64,000 bases of DNA from Arachidicoccus sp. (GCA_028283605.1 JAPWKH010000031.1:62001-126000); one strand, 5' to 3'; positions 1-10,146 are shown, counted from the stretch's first letter. Translations and numbers: made by a program. The notes: a model not told the origin generated them from the letters alone.

Positions 1-353
1 CGATGCATTTCTGTAGCTTCTGCAGCGGTTAACGGCGCTTCCGGATTTTCAATCAATTTGGATGCGATATAATTTGTAGTGTCTCCCGGTTTGTCTTGAG
101 ACAGAGGGAAAGGCAAATCTTCATCTCTTGCAATAGTACCTGCAACCGGCATATTATTGTAAAATATTTTTTCGCCCGCTTTGGAAATATCTGTCGTGAA
201 TTGAGCAGAATCTCTCTGATCGTAAGTTTCATAAGCGCGGCTAATAAACATATCAGGCATATATAAATGCCCCGGGCTGCGTCTTACATGATCGCAACTT
301 ACGAGCACGATGCCTGTTACAAAAATTGTTGCTATGACGGATAATGTTTTCAT
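1..353 (-). CDS. actE: Alternative complex III subunit ActE, monohaem cytochrome c lipoprotein (3' end outside window)
   Basis: Seen: an open frame from ATG at 353 to the window edge. It begins with a short hydrophobic signal ending in a lipobox (VLVSC), so the mature protein should be a lipid-anchored periplasmic protein. The visible part includes KAGEKIFYNNMPVAGT and a proline-rich DLPFPL stretch. The CxxCH haem motif expected further on lies outside the window. Known: in Bacteroidota act operons a small monohaem cytochrome follows the DUF3341 subunit ActD and passes electrons towards the terminal oxidase. Inference: the assignment rests mainly on position, 24 nt after actD on the same strand, plus the lipoprotein signal. 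Confidence 0.8.
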   Translation of the reverse strand, partial: MKTLSVIATIFVTGIVLVSCDHVRRSPGHLYMPDMFISRAYETYDQRDSAQFTTDISKAGEKIFYNNMPVAGTIARDEDLPFPLSQDKPGDTTNYIASKLIENPEAPLTAAEATEMH

Positions 354-377
354 TCCTTAACTATCTTGTTTTTTTAT

Positions 378-968
378 TTACAAAACCTCAACTGCATTTT
401 CATTTATTATTTGCTGTTCCCTGTCAAACCTGCCCCACCACCAGCCGGCTTCGGCTTCTTGCTGTTCCAGATGAACGGTGCCTTTATCTTTGAAAAAATC
501 TTTCAATTCTTCTACATTAGTGGACGGCGTACATTCTACAGCCATTACAAACAAATCGTCTGTTTGTCTTGGATGAAAAATATGCTTTTTTACAAAAGGG
601 GCTAATTGGCAAAGCCAACAAAAAGTCATTACCATTCCTACTGCTGCAAACAAAACGGTTAATTCAAAAGTAATAGGTACAAATGCCGGCAGTGCAAAAT
701 GCGGCTTCCCGTCATATATCTGAGGCCAGTCGCTGGTAAAAATCCATGTCATACAACCGAGTGCAGTAGATGTTCCTGTAATACCATAAATAAAACCTGC
801 TGTATGCAAACTTGTTTCGCGTAAACCCAATGCATGATCTAATCCATGAATAGGAAATGGCGTATATACGTCGTGAATTTTATATCCGGCTTTTCGTACA
901 GCGTGTACTGCAGGAAATAAATTTTCTTCATCGTCAAAGCTTGCTACTACAAATTTCTTTTTTGCCAT
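378..968 (-). CDS. actD: Alternative complex III subunit ActD (DUF3341 membrane protein)
   Basis: A 196-residue protein with two hydrophobic helices in the middle (around residues 55-80 and 92-118) and soluble ends, which is the DUF3341 layout. The start is placed at the ATG opening MAKKKFVVASF; an upstream in-frame ATG at 989 would add seven residues from an AT-rich spacer that resembles other spacer repeats in this window. In the family, ActD is a membrane subunit of quinol:cytochrome c oxidoreductase that packs against ActC and ActF. It lies between actC and actE in the operon, which supports the call. Confidence 0.9.
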   Translation of the reverse strand: MAKKKFVVASFDDEENLFPAVHAVRKAGYKIHDVYTPFPIHGLDHALGLRETSLHTAGFIYGITGTSTALGCMTWIFTSDWPQIYDGKPHFALPAFVPITFELTVLFAAVGMVMTFCWLCQLAPFVKKHIFHPRQTDDLFVMAVECTPSTNVEELKDFFKDKGTVHLEQQEAEAGWWWGRFDREQQIINENAVEVL

Positions 969-1023
969 AAATTTTAAATCAAAAGTCAAAAATTGAAATC
1001 CTATTTTGTCGTTTCTTTTTTAT

Positions 1024-2472
1024 TTAATGAGCATATTCATGTGCAAATGCCTCAGGTTCCAATTGCTCTATCTCGGTTGTTTTATCAGACCATTTAAAGT
1101 TATCGCCTGAAACCTTGGCAATACTTTTAATTTCTGCAATAGCGATAACCGGGAAATATTTTGAAAATAAAAAGAAACAAGTAAAGAACAATCCAAACGT
1201 ACCGCAATAGAAACCAATTTCCCAAACAGTCGGATGATAATAAACCGACCATGCAGACGGAATATAATCACGGTAAATAGATGCCACGATAATTACAAAG
1301 CGCTCAAACCACATACCTATGTTTACGATGATGCTCATAAAGAAAGTTACAAATAAATTTCTTCTCATTTTTCTAAACCAAAATATCTGCGGGCTCAATA
1401 CATTACAAGCAATCATACCCCAGTAGCTCCAACCTAATGAGCTGTACAAGTTTGCTCTGTTATAGAAAAATTCGTAGCCTTCATAACGGTTATCACTATA
1501 CCATGCTACAAATAATTCAGACAAATAGGCAATACCAACTATGGAACCCGTAAGCACTATTACCTTATTCATGGCTTCTATATGTCCGATTGTAACATAA
1601 TCTTGCAAATTCATCATTTTACGTACAATAATTAATAACGAATTTACCATAGCAAAACCGGAGAATACGGCGCCGGCAACAAAGTATGGCGGGAAGATGG
1701 TTGTATGCCAGCCCGGAATTACAGAGGTTGCAAAGTCGAACGATACAATTGTGTGTACCGAAAGTACCAACGGAGTAGATAACCCTGCCAATACTAAAGA
1801 TAATGCTTCGTGCCTTTGCCAATGCTTGGTAGAACCTGTCCAGCCAAAAGATGCTATACCATATAATAATTTTCTCAGTTTTGTTTTTGCCCTATCGCGA
1901 ATGGTTGCAAAATCCGGCAACAAACCTGTGTACCAGAATAAAACAGAAACCGTAAAATATGTTGAGATTGCAAACACATCCCACAATAATGGCGAATCAA
2001 AATTAGGCCAAAGCGATCCGCGCGTATTTGGATATGGCAATACAAAGAATGCATTCCACACACGTCCCATGTGCCAGATCGGAAACTGGCCGGCGCACAT
2101 TACGGCAAAGATGGTCATTGCTTCTGCGGCGCGGTTTACACCTGTTCTCCAGCCCTGGCGGAATAATAGTAAGATAGCGGAAATCAACGTTCCGGCGTGA
2201 CCGATACCTACCCACCATACAAAGTTGGTAATATCCCATCCCCAACCTACAGTTTTATTTAAATTCCATTGCCCTATACCATATACCACATCGTTATAAA
2301 TACTCCATACACCAAACAACAGTAAAGTTACTGCAATATAAAAACCGATATACCACAGCTTGCCCGGTTTTATTTCGATCGGCTGAACGATATCTTCCGT
2401 GATTTGGTGATAATCCTTACTGCCTTTTACCAGCGGTTCTCTTAATTGCGATTCGTATTTTAATGATGACAT
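1024..2472 (-). CDS. actC: Alternative complex III subunit ActC, NrfD-like quinol-binding membrane subunit
   Basis: A 482-residue polytopic membrane protein with about ten hydrophobic helices, of the NrfD/PsrC family. Recognisable pieces include GIGHAGTLISAILLLFRQGW, ICAGQFPIWHMGR-like residues after the second helix and RFVIIVASIYRDYIPSAWSVY near the C-terminus. Known role: ActC binds quinol at the periplasmic side and feeds electrons to the Fe-S subunit ActB; it carries no haem. It sits 46 nt after actB in the same direction. Length and order match Bacteroidota act operons, so the call is secure. Confidence 0.95.
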   Translation of the reverse strand: MSSLKYESQLREPLVKGSKDYHQITEDIVQPIEIKPGKLWYIGFYIAVTLLLFGVWSIYNDVVYGIGQWNLNKTVGWGWDITNFVWWVGIGHAGTLISAILLLFRQGWRTGVNRAAEAMTIFAVMCAGQFPIWHMGRVWNAFFVLPYPNTRGSLWPNFDSPLLWDVFAISTYFTVSVLFWYTGLLPDFATIRDRAKTKLRKLLYGIASFGWTGSTKHWQRHEALSLVLAGLSTPLVLSVHTIVSFDFATSVIPGWHTTIFPPYFVAGAVFSGFAMVNSLLIIVRKMMNLQDYVTIGHIEAMNKVIVLTGSIVGIAYLSELFVAWYSDNRYEGYEFFYNRANLYSSLGWSYWGMIACNVLSPQIFWFRKMRRNLFVTFFMSIIVNIGMWFERFVIIVASIYRDYIPSAWSVYYHPTVWEIGFYCGTFGLFFTCFFLFSKYFPVIAIAEIKSIAKVSGDNFKWSDKTTEIEQLEPEAFAHEYAH

Positions 2473-2518
2473 TCGGTTTCGTTTATATAACTCAACTAAT
2501 TTTTATTTATATCCGTTA

Positions 2519-5500
2519 TTATCCGGCATTGTAAACTTCTTCAACTTCAATATCCGTGTTTCTTACTTTAGCCAAATAGTTTACATTCGGTAAGGTATGC
2601 AATTGTTCTAATGAATGGAACAAACGCAATGGATTGTCATGACGAGACGCGGAAACTGCACTCTTTGTATCATTAGAATTTCCAAAAGTGATGCAATCGC
2701 TTGGACATGCTTGCTGGCATGCCACTTTTACATCCCATTCATCATTTTCTCCTGATTTTAAAGGCCTGCTTTCTTTCTTGGCTTTCAATTTACCGTCTTG
2801 TAATCTTTGTGCGCAGAAAGAACATTTTTCCATAACACCACGTGAGCGTACAGTTACATCCGGATTCAATACCATGCGTGACAATTCTTCATTCATATCA
2901 TGCACAGAAGCGTCTAATTTTCCAACAGCAACCTGATCCTGATTGTTCGGGAAACTGTCGGCTCCCGTGTAATCTGCCCAGTTGAAGCGGCGAACTTTGT
3001 ACGGGCAATTGTTTGCACAATATCTCGTACCAATACAACGGTTGTAAATCATTTGGTTTAACCCTTCCTGACTGTGTTGTGTAGCATTTACCGGGCATAC
3101 ATTCTCGCAAGGTGCGTTATCACAATGCTGACACAGCATCGGCATAAATGTAACATTTGGATTTTCCAAATCTCCTGAATAATATCGATCGATTCTCAAC
3201 CAATGCATATCATGGAAACGGGCTACTTCATCCTTACCTACGATTGGTACATTATTTTCAATATTACATGCTACCACACAAGCGCCGCATCCGTTACAAG
3301 CATTCATATCTATGCTCATACCCCAATGAACGCCGGGTTTATCGTAATAAGGATAAATAGTTCCTTGTTTCACGAAATGATCTATACCGCCAAAATCTTT
3401 CAGCTCTTCTTCTCTTCCTTCTAAAATCTGTTTTGGATCTTTTACAAAAGCAGGCAAAGAAAGTTCTTTGATCACTTCTTCTCGCTTACCTCCTATTACG
3501 GAACTGTATGTTCCATGCACCTGCGTTTGTGCAACTTTATATGTTTTACCGGTTTTTTCCAGCTTAATACCGCCTTGTGTAAATTGCAATGCGTTGTTTA
3601 CAAAAGTTGCCAACGGATATGCATTCTGACCTGAACCGATTGCAGCTTTACCGATTTTATCTGTACGGCCGTAACCTACGGCTATACCAACAGTTTTCGC
3701 ATGTGTACCGGGAATAATTAAATAAGGAAGCTCGATTGATTGACCGTTCGGTGCAGTGAGTTTCAATACTTCCTTCATTACATTTACTTCATAATTATCG
3801 GTTTGGCCTTCATTGGTCAAATCAATACCCAGCATTTCTTTTGCAAGCGCCGGCGAAATCATTATGTAATTGTCCCAAGTAGCACGAGAAATAGGATCGG
3901 GCATTTCCTGTAAGAAAGGATTGCTTGCGCCTTGACCTTCTCCTATTGCTATTTTTTGGTATAATACCAATTCAATATTGCTCGATGCAGATAATATTTT
4001 GGATAATGCAGTTTGCACAGCAGCCCCATTGAAAGGTACAGCTACAGCAGCAACTTCTGCGGCGGGGTTGATAACACCAGATTGTAATGCTTTTTCCCAA
4101 CCAGTAACTCCACCGCCGATTTTAGCAGTCCAATAATTTATCAAATAGTCTTCGTATGTAGTTGCATTACCGGACCATTTCAACAAGCTATCTTGCCACT
4201 GGCGTGTTTTGAATAACGGATTAATTGTAGGTTGTAGTAAAGAAAAATATCCTGTCTTTGGTTCAGCATCGCCCCAACTTTCCAGATAATGATGATTGGG
4301 TAACACATATTTACAAATCTGAGCCGTTTCGTCATTCTTATCTGCAAAAGATATTGTAGTTGGAACTTTCTTTAACCCATCAATAAATTTCTTGCTATCG
4401 TACCATGTATAAGCAGGATTTGCTCCGAAAACCAGTAAAGATTTTACTGAGCCTGCGTTCATATCATTTACCAATTGTGCAAAATCTGCATCATTTCCCT
4501 GACGTGTGTTATAAACAGAAGACCAGTCAATTGTTTTGCCATAAGAACCGATAGCTTCGTTTAAAGCATTTACCAGAATCTGTACATTCACATCGTTGCT
4601 TCCTGAAACTACAAGCGCTTGTCCCTTATTTGCAATTAAATCTTTTGCAACCTTATTAATACCATCGAGTAATTTTTTGTCTGATATGCCTGATGCTGAT
4701 TGTCCGTTTACCGCACTCAACAAAGCGGCAACAACTTTGCCTGTTTCCGAAGGAGCATGTAAAATACGTTCATCAGCAGATGCGCCGGTTGGCGTAAGAA
4801 TACTTTCAAACTGATAATGTTTGCTCATCACCGGATTCTTCTCATCAATTTTTCTGTTCTTGGAATATTGATAAGAAAATTCCACCGGGGAAACCCAAGT
4901 GCCTAAAAAATCGGCGCCGATACCTACAATGATTTTGGCATTCTCGAATTTATAAGAAGGAATTACCCTTTTGCCATAAGTAGTACTATTGGCTTCTAAT
5001 ATTCCCTGATAAGAGTAAGCATCATACGTTACATGTCGGCTGCCGGGAAATTTAGCTATAAAACTATTGATGATTTCTAATGTAGTAGGCGAAGTAACAG
5101 ATGATGTAAGAATAGCGACAGGTCCTGCCAGTTCGCTTAGAATCGCCTTGTCTATTGCTTCGTAAGTAACTTCTTTTGTATCAATTGTAGGAAAGCGAAG
5201 GCGCGCCGTATTGTATAATTCCACAACGGATGCCTGCGCTCTTGCGGATGTGCCGCCTTTTGTAATGGGACTTAAATCATTGCCTTCAATTTTTATTGGG
5301 CGACCATCACGAACTTTTGCCAAAACACTTATTACTTCTCCATCTTCTACATAAGTAGTTGCATAATAATTTGCCACGCCCGGAATAATATCTTCAGGCT
5401 TATTTACATAAGGCATTACACGGCGTACAGGCGTTTCACAGCCTGCGGCTATTGCAGCGGCTGCCGTACTAAATCCTAGATATTTTAAGAAATCCCTGCG

Positions 5501-5641
5501 AGGAGTCGGCGCATTTAAAAAACCGCCTTTTACATCTTCAAATGGTAAAAGTTCTTCCCGAAATTCGTTTTTGTTTGCGTCCTGAAACCCTTTTGTTTGC
5601 TTCCGCTCACCAAAACTCTGCCAATGTTTATTATTCGCCAT
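2519..5641 (-). CDS. actB: Alternative complex III subunit ActB, fused molybdopterin-oxidoreductase-like and 4-cluster ferredoxin protein
   Basis: A 1040-residue protein. The N-terminus has a twin-arginine motif RRDFLK (residues 48-53) followed by an alanine-rich stretch ending AAGC, so Tat export with possible lipid attachment is expected. Residues about 70-750 resemble the molybdopterin-oxidoreductase fold. The C-terminal quarter has four cysteine groups (CNGCGACVVAC, CQHCDNAPCENVCP, CIGTRYCANNCP and CSFCAQ plus CQQACPSDC), typical of three [4Fe-4S] and one [3Fe-4S] clusters. Known: ActB in this complex does not hold a molybdenum cofactor; it moves electrons from ActC to the haems of ActA. 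Fusion of the B1 and B2 parts is usual for Bacteroidota. Confidence 0.95.
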   Translation of the reverse strand: MANNKHWQSFGERKQTKGFQDANKNEFREELLPFEDVKGGFLNAPTPRRDFLKYLGFSTAAAAIAAGCETPVRRVMPYVNKPEDIIPGVANYYATTYVEDGEVISVLAKVRDGRPIKIEGNDLSPITKGGTSARAQASVVELYNTARLRFPTIDTKEVTYEAIDKAILSELAGPVAILTSSVTSPTTLEIINSFIAKFPGSRHVTYDAYSYQGILEANSTTYGKRVIPSYKFENAKIIVGIGADFLGTWVSPVEFSYQYSKNRKIDEKNPVMSKHYQFESILTPTGASADERILHAPSETGKVVAALLSAVNGQSASGISDKKLLDGINKVAKDLIANKGQALVVSGSNDVNVQILVNALNEAIGSYGKTIDWSSVYNTRQGNDADFAQLVNDMNAGSVKSLLVFGANPAYTWYDSKKFIDGLKKVPTTISFADKNDETAQICKYVLPNHHYLESWGDAEPKTGYFSLLQPTINPLFKTRQWQDSLLKWSGNATTYEDYLINYWTAKIGGGVTGWEKALQSGVINPAAEVAAVAVPFNGAAVQTALSKILSASSNIELVLYQKIAIGEGQGASNPFLQEMPDPISRATWDNYIMISPALAKEMLGIDLTNEGQTDNYEVNVMKEVLKLTAPNGQSIELPYLIIPGTHAKTVGIAVGYGRTDKIGKAAIGSGQNAYPLATFVNNALQFTQGGIKLEKTGKTYKVAQTQVHGTYSSVIGGKREEVIKELSLPAFVKDPKQILEGREEELKDFGGIDHFVKQGTIYPYYDKPGVHWGMSIDMNACNGCGACVVACNIENNVPIVGKDEVARFHDMHWLRIDRYYSGDLENPNVTFMPMLCQHCDNAPCENVCPVNATQHSQEGLNQMIYNRCIGTRYCANNCPYKVRRFNWADYTGADSFPNNQDQVAVGKLDASVHDMNEELSRMVLNPDVTVRSRGVMEKCSFCAQRLQDGKLKAKKESRPLKSGENDEWDVKVACQQACPSDCITFGNSNDTKSAVSASRHDNPLRLFHSLEQLHTLPNVNYLAKVRNTDIEVEEVYNAG

Positions 5642-5702
5642 TTATCGGAATTTGAAAAATTTGAAATATTTATAAAACTCAAAAAGACGCGCTAATAAAT
5701 TA

Positions 5703-6977
5703 TCAATAGTGACATTTCTGACAATCCGTTCCACCAATCATTTGTACTGTCACTGAATCTATTTTTCCGTCTTTTAATTCCTGATGATATTTTTCGTATA
5801 TGCTATAAAATCCGTTGTCTTTAAACTGTACTGCTGTTGTTCTGTGACAGTTTACGCACCAACCCATTGTTAAAGGAGCAAATTGTTTTACTTCATCCAT
5901 TTTGGTAATTTCTCCGTGACATGTTTGACATTGAACTTTTCCAACCATTACGTGTTGCGAGTGATTGAAATACACATGGTCGGGTAAATTATGAATACGG
6001 ATCCAAGGAATGGGTTTTGCTTTTGATGGGTCATAAACTGCGCCGGGTCCCGGTTTAAAGCCTGCGTATGAATATAATTTTTGTATTTCTGCTGTTCCGT
6101 CTATATCATTTCCTTCGGCATCTTTCAAAGCCGGGCCGCTGTAAGAAGTAATTGCCTTATGACAGTTCATACATACATTTAGCGGAGGAATAGTGGCATG
6201 TCGGCTGTATTGTGCATTGGTATGGCAGTATAAACAGTTGATCTGATTAATGCCTGCATGTACTTTGTGCGAGTAAAATATCGGCTGGCGCGGCTCATAA
6301 TCAAACTGGCGATTAATGCTGATTGCATTGCTGCTTAACCAAAAGCCTACATAGATAAATATTAAAATAGCTACAAAAGCAATTATTTTTTTATTTCTGT
6401 ACCATGGAATATGACCTATTGCTGCATGCCCTTCTTTTTTATCAGCCAGTTTCTTAAGGTTATTATTTACCTGCCACAAAATAAATGAAGCAACCAATAA
6501 AATACCGGTAACAATTATGTATAATAAAGAATTATCGCTACCTGAACTTTGAGAAGATTCACCGCTTTGACCTGCTGCGGGAGCTGCCGGTTGTTTGGCA
6601 GATTTGATATAATCCAAAATAGCATCAATATCTTTATCGGATAAAATGCCCTGGAATTTGGTCATCGCTGTTTTGTTATATTTCGCAAACAGCGCATTGG
6701 CATATGGATCGCCTGAGGCTAATACTGCAGAACTATTATGTACCCACGCATGAATTTTCTCCCTGCTCGGCCAACGGTCTTCCACACCAGTCAATGCCGG
6801 ACCTGTAGCATCTTTAAAAAGGCTATGACAACTGGAACAGTTAGTTTGAAAAAGCGCCTTACCTTGATCTGCATCGCCTTGTGCAGAAACAGTATTTACG
6901 AATAAAGAGAATATAAATAAAAAACTTACAATAAAACCAAACTTTGCGGTTATTCTATTTAGTTGGATCATATTCAC
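5703..6977 (-). CDS. actA: Alternative complex III subunit ActA, multihaem cytochrome c with extra N-terminal monohaem domain
   Basis: A 424-residue protein with an N-terminal signal peptide (cleavage near SAQ, residues 31-33). A first cytochrome c domain carries CSSCH at residues 47-51, followed by a membrane helix (about 150-170) and a second helix around 195-215. Five further CxxCH motifs follow: CLYCH, CMNCH, CQTCH, CVNCH and a final CQKCH at the very C-terminus. Known: ActA is the pentahaem electron exit subunit. The extra N-terminal monohaem domain makes six haem sites in one chain. First gene of the operon; actB follows after 61 nt. Confidence 0.93.
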   Translation of the reverse strand: MNMIQLNRITAKFGFIVSFLFIFSLFVNTVSAQGDADQGKALFQTNCSSCHSLFKDATGPALTGVEDRWPSREKIHAWVHNSSAVLASGDPYANALFAKYNKTAMTKFQGILSDKDIDAILDYIKSAKQPAAPAAGQSGESSQSSGSDNSLLYIIVTGILLVASFILWQVNNNLKKLADKKEGHAAIGHIPWYRNKKIIAFVAILIFIYVGFWLSSNAISINRQFDYEPRQPIFYSHKVHAGINQINCLYCHTNAQYSRHATIPPLNVCMNCHKAITSYSGPALKDAEGNDIDGTAEIQKLYSYAGFKPGPGAVYDPSKAKPIPWIRIHNLPDHVYFNHSQHVMVGKVQCQTCHGEITKMDEVKQFAPLTMGWCVNCHRTTAVQFKDNGFYSIYEKYHQELKDGKIDSVTVQMIGGTDCQKCHY

Positions 6978-7018
6978 AATTCAGTTGTTGGAACTTGGAG
7001 AAATATCCCTGACATGCG

Positions 7019-7026
7019 CAAAAATA
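7019..7026 (-). promoter_or_regulatory. Candidate -7 element for the act operon
   Basis: On the minus strand TATTTTTG fits the Bacteroidota -7 consensus TAnnTTTG and lies about 42 nt upstream of the actA start. No well-spaced TTTG -33 element is visible (the nearest TTTG is only 14 nt away), so this is a sequence match only. The rest of 6978-7223 is AT-rich with no other recognisable feature. Confidence 0.4.
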
Positions 7027-7223
7027 TGACACGAAATTGACAAACGAACAATCAATTAAAAAAAATTTTATTGCTGTATAAACAGATGTTCTTTAAACTC
7101 AATTAGAATAAGTATTCTAAGGAATGTATTATAATTATAAATATTTTTCCTTTTCAATTTTCCCAATAAATAATATACCCCTTAATGTATGAATTCTAAT
7201 CTTTTACCGCAAATTTGCAATCG

Positions 7224-7808
7224 ATGAAAGAACCAATCAATATAGCCATTTTTGCTTCAGGGGCAGGCAGCAATGCGGAGAAAATAATTCAATATTTCCG
7301 CCATTCGAATTCAATAAAAATTGTTCTGGTCTTGTGTAATAAACCCGGTGCGCGCGTATTGGAAATTGCTGCCCAAAATCATATAGAAAGTCTTATAATC
7401 AATAAGAACGATTTTTTCGGTTCGGACTATTACATTTCTTTATTGAAAGACAGAAATACAGATTTAATAATATTAGCCGGGTTTTTATGGAAAATTCCCG
7501 AAAATCTGATACATGCTTTCCCCGAAAGAATCATTAATATTCATCCGGCGCTGCTTCCGAAATATGGCGGAAAAGGCATGTACGGCCATTTTGTACATGA
7601 TGCCGTAATTGCTGCTCACGATAAAGAATCCGGCATTACCATACATTTGGTAGATGAATTATATGATCATGGCAGGCATTTGTTTCAGGCAACATGCAAA
7701 GTGGATGACAATGATACGGCTGAATCGCTTGCAGAGAAAATTCATTATCTGGAACATCTGCATTTTCCTGTGGTAATAGATGAATATATAAAGGAATATT
7801 TTAAATAA
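7224..7808 (+). CDS. purN: Phosphoribosylglycinamide formyltransferase PurN
   Basis: A 194-residue GAR transformylase that transfers the formyl group of 10-formyltetrahydrofolate to GAR in purine synthesis. Seen: the N-terminal FASGAGSNAEKI phosphate-binding loop, the active-site segment NIHPALLPKYGGKGMYG with the conserved Asn and His, and the downstream SGITIHLVDELYDHG containing the catalytic Asp. An in-frame TTG exists nine bases upstream, but the ATG at 7224 gives the usual N-terminus. It stands alone, divergent from the act operon, and is closed by a hairpin terminator directly after the stop. Confidence 0.95.
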   Translation: MKEPINIAIFASGAGSNAEKIIQYFRHSNSIKIVLVLCNKPGARVLEIAAQNHIESLIINKNDFFGSDYYISLLKDRNTDLIILAGFLWKIPENLIHAFPERIINIHPALLPKYGGKGMYGHFVHDAVIAAHDKESGITIHLVDELYDHGRHLFQATCKVDDNDTAESLAEKIHYLEHLHFPVVIDEYIKEYFK

Positions 7809-7836
7809 AAAACCTCTTAAGAGTAAGAGGTTTTCA
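7809..7836 (+). terminator. Rho-independent terminator after purN
   Basis: An 8-bp perfect stem, AACCTCTT (7811-7818) with AAGAGGTT (7825-7832), a 6-nt loop and a following TTTT. It starts two bases after the purN stop codon. Confidence 0.85.
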
Positions 7837-7968
7837 TTCGCATTAAATCATCTAAATTAATTAAACAAAACTTGTAGAGAAAAAGTTATTTAAAAAAAAT
7901 CTGATGTGCAACAAATCTATGCAGTTTTTTTATAAATACAAAATCTATTTAGGGGAGGATAATATTTT

Positions 7969-10146
7969 TTATTTAGCGGCGATATTATCTTCCGGCTTGC
8001 GCAACATATCTTGCATAATTCTTACATTTTCTTTAATAAAAATATCTTTCGATACGCTTTTCAGCCAATCCTTATATAATTTACTTGTAGAAGCATCCGG
8101 ATTATTATAATATTTATTATAATTTTCAGGAGGCACGGTTACGCTTAGCGAATCTTTATTTAAAGAATCAAGATTTTCCTTTCCGATTAATTTTTTGCTC
8201 AGTTCCTGATGGTCTATATATTTTTTTAGATTCAGGCTTATGGAGGCATTTTGGTTTTTATCCAGCCACTCATTTGTCTTCACAATAGAATTAAACAAGG
8301 GATCTTTATTTATACGTTCCTGCGCTCGTTTTACAATAGAATCTTTATTATAAGTATTATTCCATATTGTATATCTGGCCGGGTTTATTTTGTCCCACGG
8401 CAATGAATTGGGATCATCAATTTCTCTGTCTTTCAATACTTCGTATGGATCCGGAAGCACAATATCTGAAGCCACTCCTTTTTGTTGTGTAGACCCCCCG
8501 TTTATTCTATAGAATTTTTCAATAGTCATTTTCAGGCTTCCAAATTCAGGGTCTCCGTCGACATTCGGCTTGCCCAAAGGCATTTGGTTTTGTACTGTGC
8601 CTTTACCGTAGGTGGAAGTACTTCCTACAATGATTGCACGGTGGTAATCTTGCATAGCAGCAGCGAATATTTCGGAAGCCGATGCACTAAATTCATTTAC
8701 CATTACGATTAGCGGGCCGTTGTACAACGTTCCTGTATAATTATCTCCATCACTATCGCCTAATTGCTGCTCGTTGCCGTCTCTGTCCCTTACCTGAACA
8801 GCCGGGCCTTTTGGAACAAAATAGCCAATTATTTTATTTACATCTTGCAATGATCCGCCGGGATTATATTGCAAATCAAGTATCAGTCCGTCAATTTTTG
8901 CATTATTTAACTTTTTCAGCTCATCTGCCATGTCTTGTGAGCAAGTCGGAGTTTGTGCATTTTGAAAATCTGCATAAAATTCAGAAAGGTTTATATATCC
9001 GATTTTTTTATCGCCAACATTGAATATGATACTTTTTGCCCTTGCCTGGTCTATTTTTACTTCTTCTCTAACTAATTTAATGACATAAACAGAGCCGTCA
9101 GATGCTTTTTTCATTGTAAGCGTTACCGTTGAGCCTTTGGAGCCGCGTATCAGTTTTACAGCATCAAGCGTTTCATAGCCAGAAATATCAATAGCAGAAT
9201 CTGAGCCATTGGCCACTTTTAAAATAGCATCGCCTACAGATATTTTTTTGCTTTTCCATGCTGCGCCGCCGGCACGCACTTCATCAATCGTTACAAGCCC
9301 GTTTTTAGAACCCAATACCGCACCAATTCCGTAAAAGCTATTGCTCATTTCTTCATTAAAAGATCTTCTGTCCACAGGCGCAAAATAATCTGTATGCGGA
9401 TCCATTAAATGAGTAATCGTATTCATATACAAACTGAACTGCGCAGTAACATCGAAAGTTTTTGGATTAAATCTACTTTTAAAATATCTGTCATAATATG
9501 TTTTTACCTGCTCTCTAGCCTCTGCTTGCAATTGCTCATCGGTTTTCTTTTTGATGCTGTCTGTGGATTTTGCAGATTTTTTCTGATTCAGCAAATCGTA
9601 ATAAGATTGTAACGTTCTGTATTTCAATCGTAACCGCCATGCTTCTTTAGCTGCCTCTGCATCTTTAGGATAGTCTAAACTGTCTGCATCAGGTTGATAT
9701 GTTTCATCTTTTGTAAAATCGAATGAATGTGATAATATGCTTGTGTAAATAGATTTCACATCTTCCAGCCGTTGTTTAAATATGTTTATTACCGCCGGAT
9801 AAAAAAGCATTGGCGCATCGCCATTCATTTCATCATCCAGTTTATCTTTATAAATGTTTAAAGAATTTATATCCGTTTGTAAAAAGAGATTTTTTTCAAT
9901 ATCCAGCTGAGAAAGGAAGCTTTTAAAAACATTCTCTGAAAAAGCGTTGTCAATAGGTTTTGGAGAATAATGTCTTTGTTTTAAAATCATGCCAATACCA
10001 ACCAACAATTGCTGCTGGCGCGATAAAGTATCATCATTGTTGTGCGCTTTGCATGCACATACACTCAATATAGCACCGATAAGAACGACTCCAAATACGG
10101 GACGGGCTTTTTTACTCATCATAAAACTTATAAATTTATTTGCCAT
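7969..10146 (-). CDS. prc: Carboxy-terminal processing (tail-specific) protease, S41 family, lipoprotein
   Basis: A 725-residue serine protease of the Prc/Tsp type. The N-terminus is a signal with a lipobox-like LSVCAC, so the enzyme should be membrane-anchored in the periplasm. An N-terminal helical region is followed by a PDZ domain (about residues 245-330, GIGAVLGSKNGLVTIDEV). The S41 catalytic core has the Ser in FSASASEIFAAA and the Lys in STYGKGTVQNQMPLG. The C-terminal 160 residues match the extra domain of long Prc proteins. Known role: trimming or degrading envelope proteins from their C-termini. Monocistronic as far as can be seen. Confidence 0.93.
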   Translation of the reverse strand: MANKFISFMMSKKARPVFGVVLIGAILSVCACKAHNNDDTLSRQQQLLVGIGMILKQRHYSPKPIDNAFSENVFKSFLSQLDIEKNLFLQTDINSLNIYKDKLDDEMNGDAPMLFYPAVINIFKQRLEDVKSIYTSILSHSFDFTKDETYQPDADSLDYPKDAEAAKEAWRLRLKYRTLQSYYDLLNQKKSAKSTDSIKKKTDEQLQAEAREQVKTYYDRYFKSRFNPKTFDVTAQFSLYMNTITHLMDPHTDYFAPVDRRSFNEEMSNSFYGIGAVLGSKNGLVTIDEVRAGGAAWKSKKISVGDAILKVANGSDSAIDISGYETLDAVKLIRGSKGSTVTLTMKKASDGSVYVIKLVREEVKIDQARAKSIIFNVGDKKIGYINLSEFYADFQNAQTPTCSQDMADELKKLNNAKIDGLILDLQYNPGGSLQDVNKIIGYFVPKGPAVQVRDRDGNEQQLGDSDGDNYTGTLYNGPLIVMVNEFSASASEIFAAAMQDYHRAIIVGSTSTYGKGTVQNQMPLGKPNVDGDPEFGSLKMTIEKFYRINGGSTQQKGVASDIVLPDPYEVLKDREIDDPNSLPWDKINPARYTIWNNTYNKDSIVKRAQERINKDPLFNSIVKTNEWLDKNQNASISLNLKKYIDHQELSKKLIGKENLDSLNKDSLSVTVPPENYNKYYNNPDASTSKLYKDWLKSVSKDIFIKENVRIMQDMLRKPEDNIAAK

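Noticed and set aside
1697-2200. 167-codon plus-strand frame opposite actC
   Set aside because: Antisense shadow of a strongly conserved membrane protein gene; no start signal or domain.
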